Source: an uncultured Verrucomicrobiales bacterium
GTDB lineage: Bacteria > Verrucomicrobiota > Verrucomicrobiia > Verrucomicrobiales > Akkermansiaceae
Direction of reading: 5' to 3'
DNA length: 35,071 nt
Assembly (NCBI GenBank): GCA_947039485.1
Contig: CAMQZC010000026.1
Location: 1-35,071 of the forward strand
Shown piece by piece: positions 1-7,697 of this stretch. The position numbers and the translations under genes were made by a program. The notes under the pieces were generated by a model. It was not told the origin of the DNA. It saw only the letters and a list, made by a program, of their open reading frames with translations, and made no database searches. Each line of letters starts with the position of its first letter. The first letter of the stretch is position 1.

Positions 1-446
1 GCTGCTGCTAATCTATCATTGTAATAAATATTTTCAACCCCCAACTCAGTATTATTCTTATAATCATGCAAATACCTTGATATGCCATTTAACGCTACTG
101 AATATGCCTGCAATAGGCTAAAAGACTGTCCGTGATAATTTAAGTGATCAAAAAAATCTACATATTGACCTTCAGGCATACTTACATGTACGTGCCACTT
201 CAAATGCCCTCCCTCACAACCATTTAAAACTCCACCATTTTCCATGATTTCGATTTGATCAATGCTATAATCCACAAGTTCTTGAGGCCCGTTCATATTC
301 CATGCAATTTTTTCCGCGCTATGCATAAAAACTTTTATTGGATAAATGCTGCCAGATATGGTTCTTGCCAAAAAAACAAATTCTTGAATAATATCAGTCT
401 TCGGTTTTTTGTAAAAATCAAAAATAGGATCGTCTTTTACTTCCAT
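1..446 (-). CDS. Hypothetical protein, partial (runs off the left edge)
   Basis: An open frame of 148 codons starts at ATG 446-444 and continues past base 1, so the C-terminus is missing. The protein begins MEVKDDPIFDFYKKPKTDII and contains a Gly-Gly-His-Leu-Lys-Trp-His-Val-His segment. I do not recognise the family. It has no signal peptide or membrane segment and looks like a small cytosolic protein. It lies 24 bases downstream of the small ORF ending at 471, so the two are probably co-transcribed from the promoter at 742-771. Base composition is clearly AT-rich compared with the GC-rich genes after 1.9 kb, which suggests horizontal acquisition. The Rhs fragment nearby makes an immunity-type role conceivable, but nothing in the sequence proves it. 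Confidence 0.6.
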   Translation of the reverse strand, partial: MEVKDDPIFDFYKKPKTDIIQEFVFLARTISGSIYPIKVFMHSAEKIAWNMNGPQELVDYSIDQIEIMENGGVLNGCEGGHLKWHVHVSMPEGQYVDFFDHLNYHGQSFSLLQAYSVALNGISRYLHDYKNNTELGVENIYYNDRLAA

Positions 447-470
447 AATTATACTATAGTTTCAATAAAG

Positions 471-690
471 TTACTCATTCAATGCACGCTGTTTCAATGC
501 CTTCCGTTCGTCCTCAATACAGAAACCGCTAAACCGAAATGCCGACTTTTTTGCTTCATATTTTACCCACATTTTACCATTAAAAACGTAATGCAAACTA
601 AAAGTTTCTCCTTCAACAGGTGGTTGTTTTTTTGCTTTGAAAGGCCATACACATGCCGCATAACAATACAAAAAAATTAGTCAATTTCAT
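471..690 (-). pseudogene. Small putative secreted protein, interrupted by a frameshift at an A7 tract
   Basis: ATG 690-688 opens a frame beginning MKLTNFFVLLCGMCMAFQSK. This looks like a signal peptide, but the frame stops soon after a run of seven A (bases 627-633, T on the plus strand). With six A instead of seven it joins the frame that runs on to the stop at 471-473, giving one protein of about 72 residues with a signal peptide and a short charged mature part (contains GKMWVKYEAKKSAFRFSGFC). The two pieces therefore look like one gene split by a one-base slip. The cause could be real decay, a phase-variable homopolymer or an assembly error. Function is unknown. It precedes the ORF at 1-446 by 24 bases and follows the promoter at 742-771. 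Confidence 0.45.
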
Positions 691-741
691 CACAACTTAC
701 ATTTAAAGCGTTATCTTTTTGATTCGCTTCATCAAGTTGCT

Positions 742-771
742 AGTATAGCGCGTTGTCTGACTGGATGTCAA
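742..771 (-). promoter_or_regulatory. Sigma70-like promoter for the AT-rich ORF pair
   Basis: On the minus strand TTGACA (766-771), an 18-base spacer and TATACT (742-747) form a near-consensus promoter reading toward the small ORFs at 690-1. Nine bases after the -10 box an ATG (732-730) opens a nine-codon peptide, MKRIKKITL. It is in the same frame as MKLTNFF but separated from it by two TAA stops. Confidence 0.6.
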
Positions 772-943
772 GCCGCGTTTTCTGGTGGACTGCTTCAACA
801 TAAGTGTCTCGCTGCGTATGTCTACACAGCATGTAATAATTTATTCAATGTTATAATTATAACGTATGTTGAAATCATCACAAATATTCGAGCTTGTTCC
901 ATAGATTAGCAATAATTGAGGCAATATGTAACTATACATGCAA

Positions 944-1222
944 TCACGCATTGCCGCGCTTGGGCTCGTAGGCGTAGGCGCTCTCGATGACGTTGGGGTG
1001 GCTGCGCATGGTGCTGCCATCAATGTAGCTGTATCGGAACTGCTTGGTCTCGCCTGCATGCTCGAAGCTAGCGCTAGTGATGCGCCCTTGGCTATCGTAG
1101 CTTGTGGCGATGTTTTGCAGATTGCGCTCATCTTGTTGGAGCTGGTAGCCGGCTGTGCGGCCGAGATCATCGTAGCGTTCCTCCACGCTAAACTGCTGGC
1201 CATTGATGCTCTGGACAGAGAG
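944..1222 (-). pseudogene. Rhs/YD-repeat protein fragment
   Basis: The minus frame reads ...NGQQFSVEERYDDLGRTAGY..., then YDSQGRITSASF, then FRYSYIDGSTM and YAYEPKRGN. This is the spacing of Rhs/YD repeats (YDxxGR, Y.YxxGS, YEP.R). Rhs proteins are very large polymorphic toxins or surface proteins. Here only about 90 residues survive between stop codons at 1223-1225 and 944-946, with no start codon of its own. It is therefore a remnant. The upstream boundary meets an unrelated plus-strand frame at about 1230, which looks like a recombination or deletion junction. It is richer in GC than the flanking sequence. Confidence 0.65.
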
Positions 1223-1235
1223 TCACGCAGCCCCA

Positions 1236-1445
1236 TATGGTAAGCGTGCGCATGAGGCAAAGAAAAACAAGACAAAAAGAGGGCGTCATATTCGCATCTT
1301 TGAGAGTGATGTTGAGCGCATCATTCATGATTCATTCCGTATGGAATGCAAGGAGACTCTGAGCTATAAGGCTCCTTTGGTTTTAGGCGTTGATAAGTAC
1401 ATCAATCATAAGTATAAGTATGCTAAGACTATCAAAGACTTGTGA
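1236..1445 (+). pseudogene. Unrecognised C-terminal gene remnant
   Basis: An open frame ending at TGA 1443-1445 reads ...YGKRAHEAKKNKTKRGRHIR, then IFESDVERIIHDSF, and ends KYKYAKTIKDL. Its basic, AT-biased codons and lack of low-complexity shadow composition suggest a real coding remnant. The plausible part starts abruptly at about 1230, next to the truncated Rhs fragment, and no start codon with upstream signals is visible. I do not recognise the family. An in-frame ATG at 1203 lies inside the antisense of the Rhs piece and is unlikely to be the genuine start. Confidence 0.35.
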
Positions 1446-1486
1446 AATAATTGTATTTATGATGTGATCGAGGGAAGGAGTTTCTC

Positions 1487-1564
1487 ATGGCTTTAAATAT
1501 TGCCGCTAAAATGAACATTTTTCACCGAGACGCTGATTTGGTGTTGCCTCAATTTTTCAATTAA
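1487..1564 (+). CDS. Short 25-codon ORF with a strong Shine-Dalgarno
   Basis: ATG 1487 to TAA 1562-1564 encodes a 25-residue peptide beginning MALNIAAKMNIFHRDADLVL. It is preceded by AAGGAG (1475-1480) at a six-base spacing. That is a textbook ribosome binding site, and unusual here because almost no other gene in the window has one. It could be a genuine small protein or the truncated head of a longer lost gene. A strong hairpin terminator follows at 1594. Function is unknown. Confidence 0.35.
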   Translation: MALNIAAKMNIFHRDADLVLPQFFN

Positions 1565-1593
1565 CGCTTTTAGACTTTACAACTAGTATACGC

Positions 1594-1630
1594 AAAAACT
1601 GCGCGTAATCATTGATTACGCGCAGTTTTT
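1594..1630. terminator. Bidirectional terminator next to tRNA-Cys
   Basis: A 17-bp perfect stem (1594-1610 with 1614-1630) encloses a 3-base loop. The A5/T5 flanks give a U-run in both directions. It ends four bases from the 3' end of the minus-strand tRNA-Cys and also closes the plus-strand small ORF. Confidence 0.85.
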
Positions 1631-1633
1631 GAG

Positions 1634-1707
1634 AGGCTGGAGTGGGATTTGAACCCACGAATGACGGTTTTGCAAACCGTTGCCTTAGGCCACTTGGCTA
1701 CCCAGCC
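1634..1707 (-). tRNA. tRNA-Cys (GCA)
   Basis: Read on the minus strand the cloverleaf is complete. The acceptor stem GGCTGGG pairs with TCCAGCC (one G-U pair). The anticodon stem ACGGT/ACCGT carries the loop TTGCAAA, giving anticodon GCA. The T arm is GTGGGTTCAAATCCCAC. The discriminator base is U73, the known identity base of cysteine tRNAs. The 3' CCA is not encoded. Confidence 0.95.
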
Positions 1708-1858
1708 GATTGCTTAGTGCGGGGCAATTATAGGGGATTTTTTTGATGAGGTCAAGAGGAATCTTCATCTTTTTTTAAAAGATTGCTAGATGAATTTCTT
1801 TATTTATTCGTAAGGGAATGAATAAGGCTTGCTTGTGCATTCACATGTTGAGATTACC

Positions 1859-1887
1859 TTGACAGACGGGGCTCTTGCGGCTATGAT
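1859..1887 (+). promoter_or_regulatory. Promoter of the Sua5-type gene (leaderless)
   Basis: TTGACA (1859-1864), a 17-base spacer and TATGAT (1882-1887). Only six bases separate the -10 box from ATG 1894, so the expected transcription start falls on the start codon itself. Confidence 0.75.
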
Positions 1888-1893
1888 GCGCGC

Positions 1894-2991
1894 ATGGAAA
1901 CACGTGTACTTCAAATTGACCCCTTAGAAGATGTCCGATATATTTATCAACAGGCGGCTAATTTGCTCGCAGAGGGTGAGCTGGTAGCTCTGCCTACTGA
2001 GACTGTTTATGGTCTTGGTGCTGATGCCTTTAATGCGGAGGCTGTAGCTCGCATCTTTGAGGTGAAGGAGCGTCCTAGCTTTGATCCTCTTATTTGCCAT
2101 ATCAGCCGCGCTCGTGACATTTATGAGATTGCAGAAGTTCCTGAGGCTCTGCAAGATATTGTCACGGAGTTGACGATGAAGTTCTGGCCTGGTGCGATGA
2201 CCTTGGTGCTGCCCAAGAAGGATTGCGTCCCTGATGTGGTGACTAGCGGTCTGCCTACGGTTGCTTGTCGTGTGTCATCCAATGATGTGATGCGCCGTGT
2301 GCTGCGCTTGCTGGGTAGCCCCATTGCGGCTCCTAGTGCGAATATCTTTGGCCATATCTCCCCAACCTGCGCTGCGGCTGTTGTCACAGAGCTGGGCGGT
2401 CGTATCCCTCTTATTGTGGATGGCGGCGCCTGTGCTGAGGGCTTGGAGAGTACAATTTTAGAGCCTTGTATTGATGAAAAGGGTAATCCTGCGGTGCGTA
2501 TGCTGCGCGAGGGTCCTGTGACTCGTGAGATGTTGCGCCCTATCTGCCGTGTGATTCGCCCAAAGAAGGTGTCGGGTCGTCAGAAGGCGTTGCTGGCTGC
2601 TGCCACTGATGAGCTCAAGGAAGCAGGCGAGGAGCCAGCTCCTGTGGCTCCCGGGCAGTTGCTCTGCCATTATGCTCCCTCAAAGCCACTTGTTCTTTGC
2701 GCTCCACGCGATAAGTTTGAGCTGACCGAGGGCTTGCGCTATGGCTTGATTAGCTATCAGGGCGAGAGCAAGCTTGCGATGCAAGGTTGCTGGGATGAGA
2801 TGCTTGTGCTCTCACCTGGTAATGGTCGCATGACGGAGGCTGCTATTCGCCTCTTTGCCATGATGCGTACGATGGATGAGAATGAGGAGATTGATGTGAT
2901 TGTCGTCGAGGAGCTTACCGAGGGTGGTATTGGCTGCGCGATGATGGATCGTCTTCGTCGTGCCTCAGCTGGTCGCGCTCCAAAGGCCTGA
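1894..2991 (+). CDS. L-threonylcarbamoyladenylate synthase, two-domain Sua5 type
   Basis: Makes threonylcarbamoyl-AMP from threonine, bicarbonate and ATP, the first step of the universal t6A37 modification of ANN-decoding tRNAs, in the cytosol. The N-terminal YrdC domain (about residues 15-205) shows ALPTETVYGLGADA near residue 31, the basic KERPSFDPLICHI segment that binds substrate, and SPIAAPSANIFGHISPT. A linker leads to a C-terminal Sua5 domain (about 240-365) containing APGQLLCHYAPSKPLVL, so this is the long Sua5 form rather than the short TsaC. Length 365 fits the family. The start at ATG 1894 is supported by the promoter ending six bases upstream, which leaves no room for a ribosome binding site. 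A terminator follows at 3027. Confidence 0.92.
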   Translation: METRVLQIDPLEDVRYIYQQAANLLAEGELVALPTETVYGLGADAFNAEAVARIFEVKERPSFDPLICHISRARDIYEIAEVPEALQDIVTELTMKFWPGAMTLVLPKKDCVPDVVTSGLPTVACRVSSNDVMRRVLRLLGSPIAAPSANIFGHISPTCAAAVVTELGGRIPLIVDGGACAEGLESTILEPCIDEKGNPAVRMLREGPVTREMLRPICRVIRPKKVSGRQKALLAAATDELKEAGEEPAPVAPGQLLCHYAPSKPLVLCAPRDKFELTEGLRYGLISYQGESKLAMQGCWDEMLVLSPGNGRMTEAAIRLFAMMRTMDENEEIDVIVVEELTEGGIGCAMMDRLRRASAGRAPKA

Positions 2992-3026
2992 TGGCCTGCG
3001 ATTGAGTAATCTACAATTTTATTGGA

Positions 3027-3059
3027 GCACCCCTTGCTGTTGGCGAGGGGTGCTTTTTT
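3027..3059 (+). terminator. Terminator after the Sua5-type gene
   Basis: An 11-bp stem (3027-3037 with 3043-3053, one G-U pair) is followed by six T. It lies between the convergent Sua5-type and dynamin-like genes. Confidence 0.85.
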
Positions 3060-3084
3060 GCGGCCGAGGGGCTGCGGTGCGTGT

Positions 3085-4956
3085 TTATTTGATGGCGCTA
3101 AATTGGCGCGCGGCGTGCAGGATGGGGGCGAGCTTGGCTCGTATGGCTTTGACGTGGGCGATGTCTTGCTCTGCGAGTTTTTGACTGCGGCCGAGTTGCT
3201 CTGATTCTTGGTAGCGGCTCAGCTCAAGTTGCAGGCAGTCCTTCATGGCATTAATGCGTTTGTTGATGAAGCTCTCAAGCTGCTCCAAGACGAGTTTGCT
3301 CCAGTCCTTGAGTCGCTCTGCAATGGCTTGTCGCCCCTCAATGCGCCAGTCTGCGCTGGTCTCGTTGTAGCTGTACATGCGCTCCATCAAGCCCAGCATG
3401 CGGCTCTCCTTGAGGTTGCCAAGTCTGATGGGGCTGCTCTCAAGCGGGATGTGCTGCCATGCTTGGAGGACGGCTTTGCTGTAGTCCTGCTCGATGTCTT
3501 TGGCGTCGCGTCGCTTGAGGATGTCGGCGCAGCTGGTGATTTTGCTGCGCTCTAGATCGGTGAGTTCGCAAATTTTGTCGGGGGAGAGGATGGCGCTTTC
3601 TTGCTGGGATGCGAGTTCTGCAAGTTCAATCTCTACGCGCCCGAGGATGCTATTGAGTTGCTCTCCGCTGAGTTTCTTGCCGATCCATTCGGCTGGGAAG
3701 TAGCCGTCAATTTCCAGATTGAGGATGTCGTCGAGTCGGCGGTTGAGTTTTTCTTTGACTTCATCACTGAGGTATTTGCAGCGCATGCGACCCTCATGCA
3801 GGTTGCAGCTCTCGATGGCGTCGCGGAGTTGGGCGCTGTCGAGGAGGCGCTGGACGTCGTTGCTGATTTGATGGATGAAGGAGATGTGATCCTCGGCATG
3901 GCGTTGGGCTGTTTTGAGATTGTCGTCGCAGTCCTCAAGGCTCTTGTGGAGGTAGTCCATGGAGTTGAGCCGCAGGGTATGCTCGGGGTTGCGCAGGTCG
4001 TTGAGGATGGCGGATTCGCAGGCGGCGAGGTTGGATTGGTATTCGCTGTGGCTGAGGGCGGCGTATTTGTTTTCTTGCTTCCACCAGGCGAGACCTGCGT
4101 TGACCCAGCTGCCGGGGATGATTTTATGGAGGAAGTCACCGAGTTGCTTTTGGGTGTTGAGCTGCTGGATGTCTTGCTGCTCGTGCTGCTGCTCGCTGCC
4201 GAGCCAGTACTGGGCTTCGATGCGGTTTTGGACGATGCGGATGGGGCGGGGGGATCGCTCCATGGCTTCTTTGATGTAGCTGCGTGTGTCGGGTGTGAGG
4301 GCGGCAAAGCTGCTTTGCACGAGCATGAAGTAGTCGGCATTTTGATTCATCCAGCTGTGCAGTTTCTCATCCTGCCAGTTGGAGCTCAGCCCATCCATGC
4401 CGGGCATGTCGATGATGCCAAAGCCTGCTTGGAGGATCTTGGCATCGGGCTCAACGAGGTAGATGGCGGCACAGTTGGCGGCTGTCTGACCGAGTGCCCA
4501 TGCGTCGAGGTTGTTCTGGTTGAGGGGGCGGCGGTCGATGGCGATTTTTTGCTCAAACTCCTCGCTGGCGATGCCTCGCAGGTGGTCAATGACGAGCTCA
4601 AAGAGTTCTTGCTCATTGAGCGATTTGCTCGCCATGGGTGAGTAGAGTTCGATGCGCTCGGTTCCATCGTCGCTGGCGAGGATGATGAGGGGGAGTTTGG
4701 TTGTCTCGATGCCGAGCTTGGTGGCGCAGAGCTGGCGGCGTGTGAGGCAGTTGGTGAGGGTGGATTTGCCGCTTTTGACAGATCCGATGGTGGCCATGAG
4801 GACGAGCTTGGAGTCAAAGCGCGTGAGGCTGCGCTTGATGCTGCGGCAGCTGCGGCTCAGGGTGCTTTGTAGCTCGGCTGTGAGTTCATTTTGCTGCTGG
4901 AGCTCATCGATGAGTTGTTGGCTATCGTTGCGGAGTTGGTCCAAGGCGATGTTCAT
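3085..4956 (-). CDS. Dynamin-like GTPase (Dynamin_N family)
   Basis: A 623-residue protein with an N-terminal helix, then a GTPase domain. The P-loop is GSVKSGKST (residues 58-66), with a switch-I Thr in GIETTK (about 82-87) and the G3 motif DMPG (183-186). The usual TKxD base-recognition motif is not obvious; the equivalent site reads IVQNRIE, as in divergent bacterial dynamins. The rest is predicted helical stalk with long charged stretches. No signal peptide or clear membrane span is visible. Bacterial members are linked to membrane remodelling, stress or division, but the exact role cannot be read here. It is a single gene, unlike the paired bacterial dynamin loci. Its promoter TTGCGC-16-TATAAT ends eight bases before ATG 4956. 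Confidence 0.8.
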   Translation of the reverse strand: MNIALDQLRNDSQQLIDELQQQNELTAELQSTLSRSCRSIKRSLTRFDSKLVLMATIGSVKSGKSTLTNCLTRRQLCATKLGIETTKLPLIILASDDGTERIELYSPMASKSLNEQELFELVIDHLRGIASEEFEQKIAIDRRPLNQNNLDAWALGQTAANCAAIYLVEPDAKILQAGFGIIDMPGMDGLSSNWQDEKLHSWMNQNADYFMLVQSSFAALTPDTRSYIKEAMERSPRPIRIVQNRIEAQYWLGSEQQHEQQDIQQLNTQKQLGDFLHKIIPGSWVNAGLAWWKQENKYAALSHSEYQSNLAACESAILNDLRNPEHTLRLNSMDYLHKSLEDCDDNLKTAQRHAEDHISFIHQISNDVQRLLDSAQLRDAIESCNLHEGRMRCKYLSDEVKEKLNRRLDDILNLEIDGYFPAEWIGKKLSGEQLNSILGRVEIELAELASQQESAILSPDKICELTDLERSKITSCADILKRRDAKDIEQDYSKAVLQAWQHIPLESSPIRLGNLKESRMLGLMERMYSYNETSADWRIEGRQAIAERLKDWSKLVLEQLESFINKRINAMKDCLQLELSRYQESEQLGRSQKLAEQDIAHVKAIRAKLAPILHAARQFSAIK

Positions 4957-4964
4957 AAGGTGCT

Positions 4965-4992
4965 ATTATAGTCTTTATGAGGCTCAGCGCAA
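4965..4992 (-). promoter_or_regulatory. Promoter of the dynamin-like gene (leaderless)
   Basis: Minus strand TTGCGC (4987-4992), a 16-base spacer and TATAAT (4965-4970). The -10 box ends eight bases from ATG 4956, so at most one or two leader bases are expected. Confidence 0.7.
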
Positions 4993-5201
4993 GTACTAAT
5001 GTGGCTTGTTATCTCGGAGGGGCTTGCGTTGTGATATTTTGATGTCTTGGGGCTGCTTTGTTTTTTTGATGTGCTGATTTGCTTACCCTAGATTGGCTAT
5101 TGCGCAGGTGATTACTTTGGGTCTGAGGCTGTCGCCTGCATCTGCAGCGCAGGTCTGCTGGTGGGTTAGGTTGGCTCTGTGTGTCTTCTTCTGGACTCTT
5201 C

Positions 5202-5230
5202 TTGATATGTATTCTTCTTCGTGATATGAT
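5202..5230 (+). promoter_or_regulatory. Promoter of rarA (near-leaderless)
   Basis: TTGATA (5202-5207), a 17-base spacer and TATGAT (5225-5230). Nine bases separate it from ATG 5240, which favours ATG 5240 over the in-frame TTG at 5234. Confidence 0.7.
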
Positions 5231-5239
5231 GACTTGCGT

Positions 5240-6598
5240 ATGGCAGATTTATTTACTCCTTTCGGTCAGAGTGATGCGCTCAAGTTGAGTCCTGAGGCGC
5301 AGAAGGCGATGCCGCTGGCGGCTCGTATGCGCCCAACTTGTATTGCTGAGGTGGCGGGTCAGGGGCATTTGCTCGCTGAGGGGAAGTTGCTGCGCCGTGC
5401 GATTGAGACGGATCGCTTTTCCTCGCTGATTTTTTACGGACCTCCGGGTGTGGGTAAGACGACGCTGGCTTATGTGATTGCTCAGCAGACGAGTGCTTTT
5501 TTTGTGATGCTGAACGGGGTTGAGTCTAACGTGAGCGAGATTCGTGAGAAGATTGCTGAGGCGCGCACGCGTATGAGTCTTCATGGGCAAAAGACGATTG
5601 TTTTTGTGGATGAGATTCACCGCTTTAACAAGGCGCAGCAGGATGTGTTGCTGCCGCATTTGGAGCGAGGGACGGTGCGTTTTATTGGGGCAACGACGGA
5701 GAATCCTTATTTTGCTATTAATTCTGCGATGCTGTCGCGCTCGCAGGTTTTTCCGCTTGAGCCTCTCGCTGATGAGGATATTATCTCGCTGCTGCACCGC
5801 GCGCTTTTGGATGATGTGCGTGGCTTGGGCTCGATGTCGCTGGCGGTGACTGATGAGGCTTTGGCTCATCTTGCGCTAAAGTCTGATGGCGATGTGCGCA
5901 AGGCTTTGACGGCTCTTGAGGTGGCTCTGCTCTCGACTCCTGCGGATGCGCAGGGTGTTGTGCAGGTGGGGCTGGTTGAGGCTGAGGAGTCGATTCAGCG
6001 CAAGGCTATCCGCTATGATCGCAAGGGGGATGGGCATTATGATACGATTTCGGCTTTTATCAAGTCGATGCGTGGCTCAGATCCCGATGCGGCTCTCTAC
6101 TGGCTCGCAACGATGCTCAATGCTGGTGAGGATATTCGTTTTATTGCTCGCCGTATTGTGATTTGTGCGAGTGAGGATGTGGGCTTGGCTGATTCCAATG
6201 CGCTGCGTGTGGCGATGGATGCTGCGCAGGCGGCTGAGATGCTGGGTATGCCTGAGGCTCGTATTCCCTTGGCTCATGCTGCGGTCTATGTTGCGACGGC
6301 ACCCAAGAGCAATGCGGCCTACATGGGTATCAATGAGGCGATGCGCGATGTGCGCGAGGGCAAGACGCTGGCGGTGCCTGATCATTTGGCTACGCCGACG
6401 CGCAAGAGGCTTGCCAAGCTGCGTGGTGTCTCAGATGAGGAGGTTGATTATAAGTATGCTCATGACTTTGCCGAGAATTATGTGCCGCAGGCTTATCTGC
6501 CTGAGGGTCGCATTTATTATACGCCTTCGGGCAATGGTATGGAGCTGCGCATTGCGGAGCGTATGGCTCATTTGCGCAAGTTGCGCGAGGGTCAGTAG
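5240..6598 (+). CDS. rarA: Replication-associated recombination protein A (RarA/MgsA AAA+ ATPase)
   Basis: A clamp-loader-like AAA+ ATPase that acts at stalled replication forks with SSB. The protein from ATG 5240 has 452 residues. It shows RMRPTCIAEVAGQGHLLA, typical of the RarA N-terminus, then Walker A GPPGVGKTTL at about residues 71-80, Walker B VFVDEIHRFNKAQQD at about 120-134, and sensor 1 IGATTENPYF. Next come the RarA tetramerisation segment (DTISAFIKSMRGSDPDAALYWLA) and the C-terminal MGC-like helical part. Length is normal for the family. I chose ATG 5240 because the promoter ends at 5230 and the alternative TTG 5234 would lie upstream of the likely transcription start. It is convergent with galE across a terminator. 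Confidence 0.93.
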   Translation: MADLFTPFGQSDALKLSPEAQKAMPLAARMRPTCIAEVAGQGHLLAEGKLLRRAIETDRFSSLIFYGPPGVGKTTLAYVIAQQTSAFFVMLNGVESNVSEIREKIAEARTRMSLHGQKTIVFVDEIHRFNKAQQDVLLPHLERGTVRFIGATTENPYFAINSAMLSRSQVFPLEPLADEDIISLLHRALLDDVRGLGSMSLAVTDEALAHLALKSDGDVRKALTALEVALLSTPADAQGVVQVGLVEAEESIQRKAIRYDRKGDGHYDTISAFIKSMRGSDPDAALYWLATMLNAGEDIRFIARRIVICASEDVGLADSNALRVAMDAAQAAEMLGMPEARIPLAHAAVYVATAPKSNAAYMGINEAMRDVREGKTLAVPDHLATPTRKRLAKLRGVSDEEVDYKYAHDFAENYVPQAYLPEGRIYYTPSGNGMELRIAERMAHLRKLREGQ

Positions 6599-6623
6599 TC
6601 GATTGCCGATTTATTTAACGACA

Positions 6624-6656
6624 AAAAAGCAGCTCTCGTGACGAGAGCTGCTTTTT
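6624..6656. terminator. Bidirectional terminator between rarA and galE
   Basis: A 15-bp perfect stem (6624-6638 with 6642-6656) and 3-base loop, with A5/T5 ends, lies between two convergent genes. Confidence 0.88.
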
Positions 6657-6683
6657 GTTGTAGTGTTGCGTGGGCTGGGTGGA

Positions 6684-7673
6684 TCAATAGTGACCACCGC
6701 GGCTGCCGCTATGCCATTTCCATGCGGTCTCGACGATTTTTGTTGCGTCTTGGTAGGCCGGTATCCAGCCGAGGATCTCGGCGGCTTTGCTTGAGTCTGC
6801 GATGAGGCGTGCGGGGTCGCCTTCGCGGCGTTCACCGTACGTGACGGGGGCCTTGAGGCCTGTTACTTTCTCCGCAGCATCGATGATTTCCTTGACGGAG
6901 AGTCCTTTGCCTGTACCGAGGTTGAACCAGTTGGTCTCGCCTCCCTTGAGGAGGTAGTCAAGCGCGCGCAGGTGTGCGTCTGCAAGGTCGTTGACGTGGA
7001 TGTAGTCGCGGATGCAGGTGCCATCGGGGGTGTCGTAGTCGGTGCCAAAGACGGTGATGCCGTCGCGCTCGCCCTTGATGGCTTGCAGGATGACGGGGAT
7101 GAGGTGGCTCTCTGGGCTGTGATCCTCGCCGATGAGGCCATCAACAGATGAGCCTGAGGCGTTGAAGTAGCGCAGGAAGACGCTCTTGATACCATGGGCT
7201 CGGTCGCAGTCCTTGAGGACTTTTTCCAGCATGTGCTTGGAGCTTCCGTAGGGGTTGATGGGGTCTTGCTTCTCTGTCTCAGGGATGGGGATCTGTGAGG
7301 GTACACCGTAGGTGGCGCAGGTGGAGGAGAAGACAAACTTCTTGGTGCCTGCCTCAATCATGGCTTGGATGAGTACGAGGGGCTTAGCTAAGTTGTTTTT
7401 GTAGTATTTGATGGGGTTAGTCACGGATTCACCTACTTCGATGTAGGCTGCAAAGTGAACGACTGCGTCAAACTTGCCGTTGATCATGAGGGGGAAGACG
7501 ACGGTTGGGTCGCCGAGGTCGCCCTTGATGAGGGTGACGCTCTTGTCAACGATGGCGGCTGGGTGACCGTATTCCATGTTGTCTAGTACGGTGACATCAG
7601 CACCTTGAGCGACGAGTTGGCGTACGGTGTGGGAGCCGATGTAGCCGGCTCCGCCTGTAACGAGAATTTTCAT
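6684..7673 (-). CDS. galE: UDP-glucose 4-epimerase
   Basis: Interconverts UDP-glucose and UDP-galactose (often also the N-acetyl forms) with bound NAD, in the cytosol. This feeds galactose catabolism and surface glycan synthesis. The 329-residue protein starts with the Rossmann fingerprint TGGAGYIGSH (residues 6-15). It has the catalytic Ser in FSSTCATYG (near 117) and the Tyr-x3-Lys pair in YGSSK (near 143), plus the extended SDR substrate motif RYFNASG. It lies 24 bases downstream of the transaldolase gene with no terminator or recognisable promoter between, so the two form an operon. There is no Shine-Dalgarno before ATG 7673. In a mucin or host-glycan user this enzyme would process galactose. 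Confidence 0.93.
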   Translation of the reverse strand: MKILVTGGAGYIGSHTVRQLVAQGADVTVLDNMEYGHPAAIVDKSVTLIKGDLGDPTVVFPLMINGKFDAVVHFAAYIEVGESVTNPIKYYKNNLAKPLVLIQAMIEAGTKKFVFSSTCATYGVPSQIPIPETEKQDPINPYGSSKHMLEKVLKDCDRAHGIKSVFLRYFNASGSSVDGLIGEDHSPESHLIPVILQAIKGERDGITVFGTDYDTPDGTCIRDYIHVNDLADAHLRALDYLLKGGETNWFNLGTGKGLSVKEIIDAAEKVTGLKAPVTYGERREGDPARLIADSSKAAEILGWIPAYQDATKIVETAWKWHSGSRGGHY

Positions 7674-7697
7674 ATGAATGTGTGGGTATGAGGTGAT

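Noticed and set aside
3601..4641. Plus-strand open frame of 346 codons opposite the dynamin-like gene
   Set aside because: It is a shadow of a GC-rich gene, with low-complexity Val/Leu/Ala/Glu composition and no start signals. The minus frame has clear GTPase motifs.
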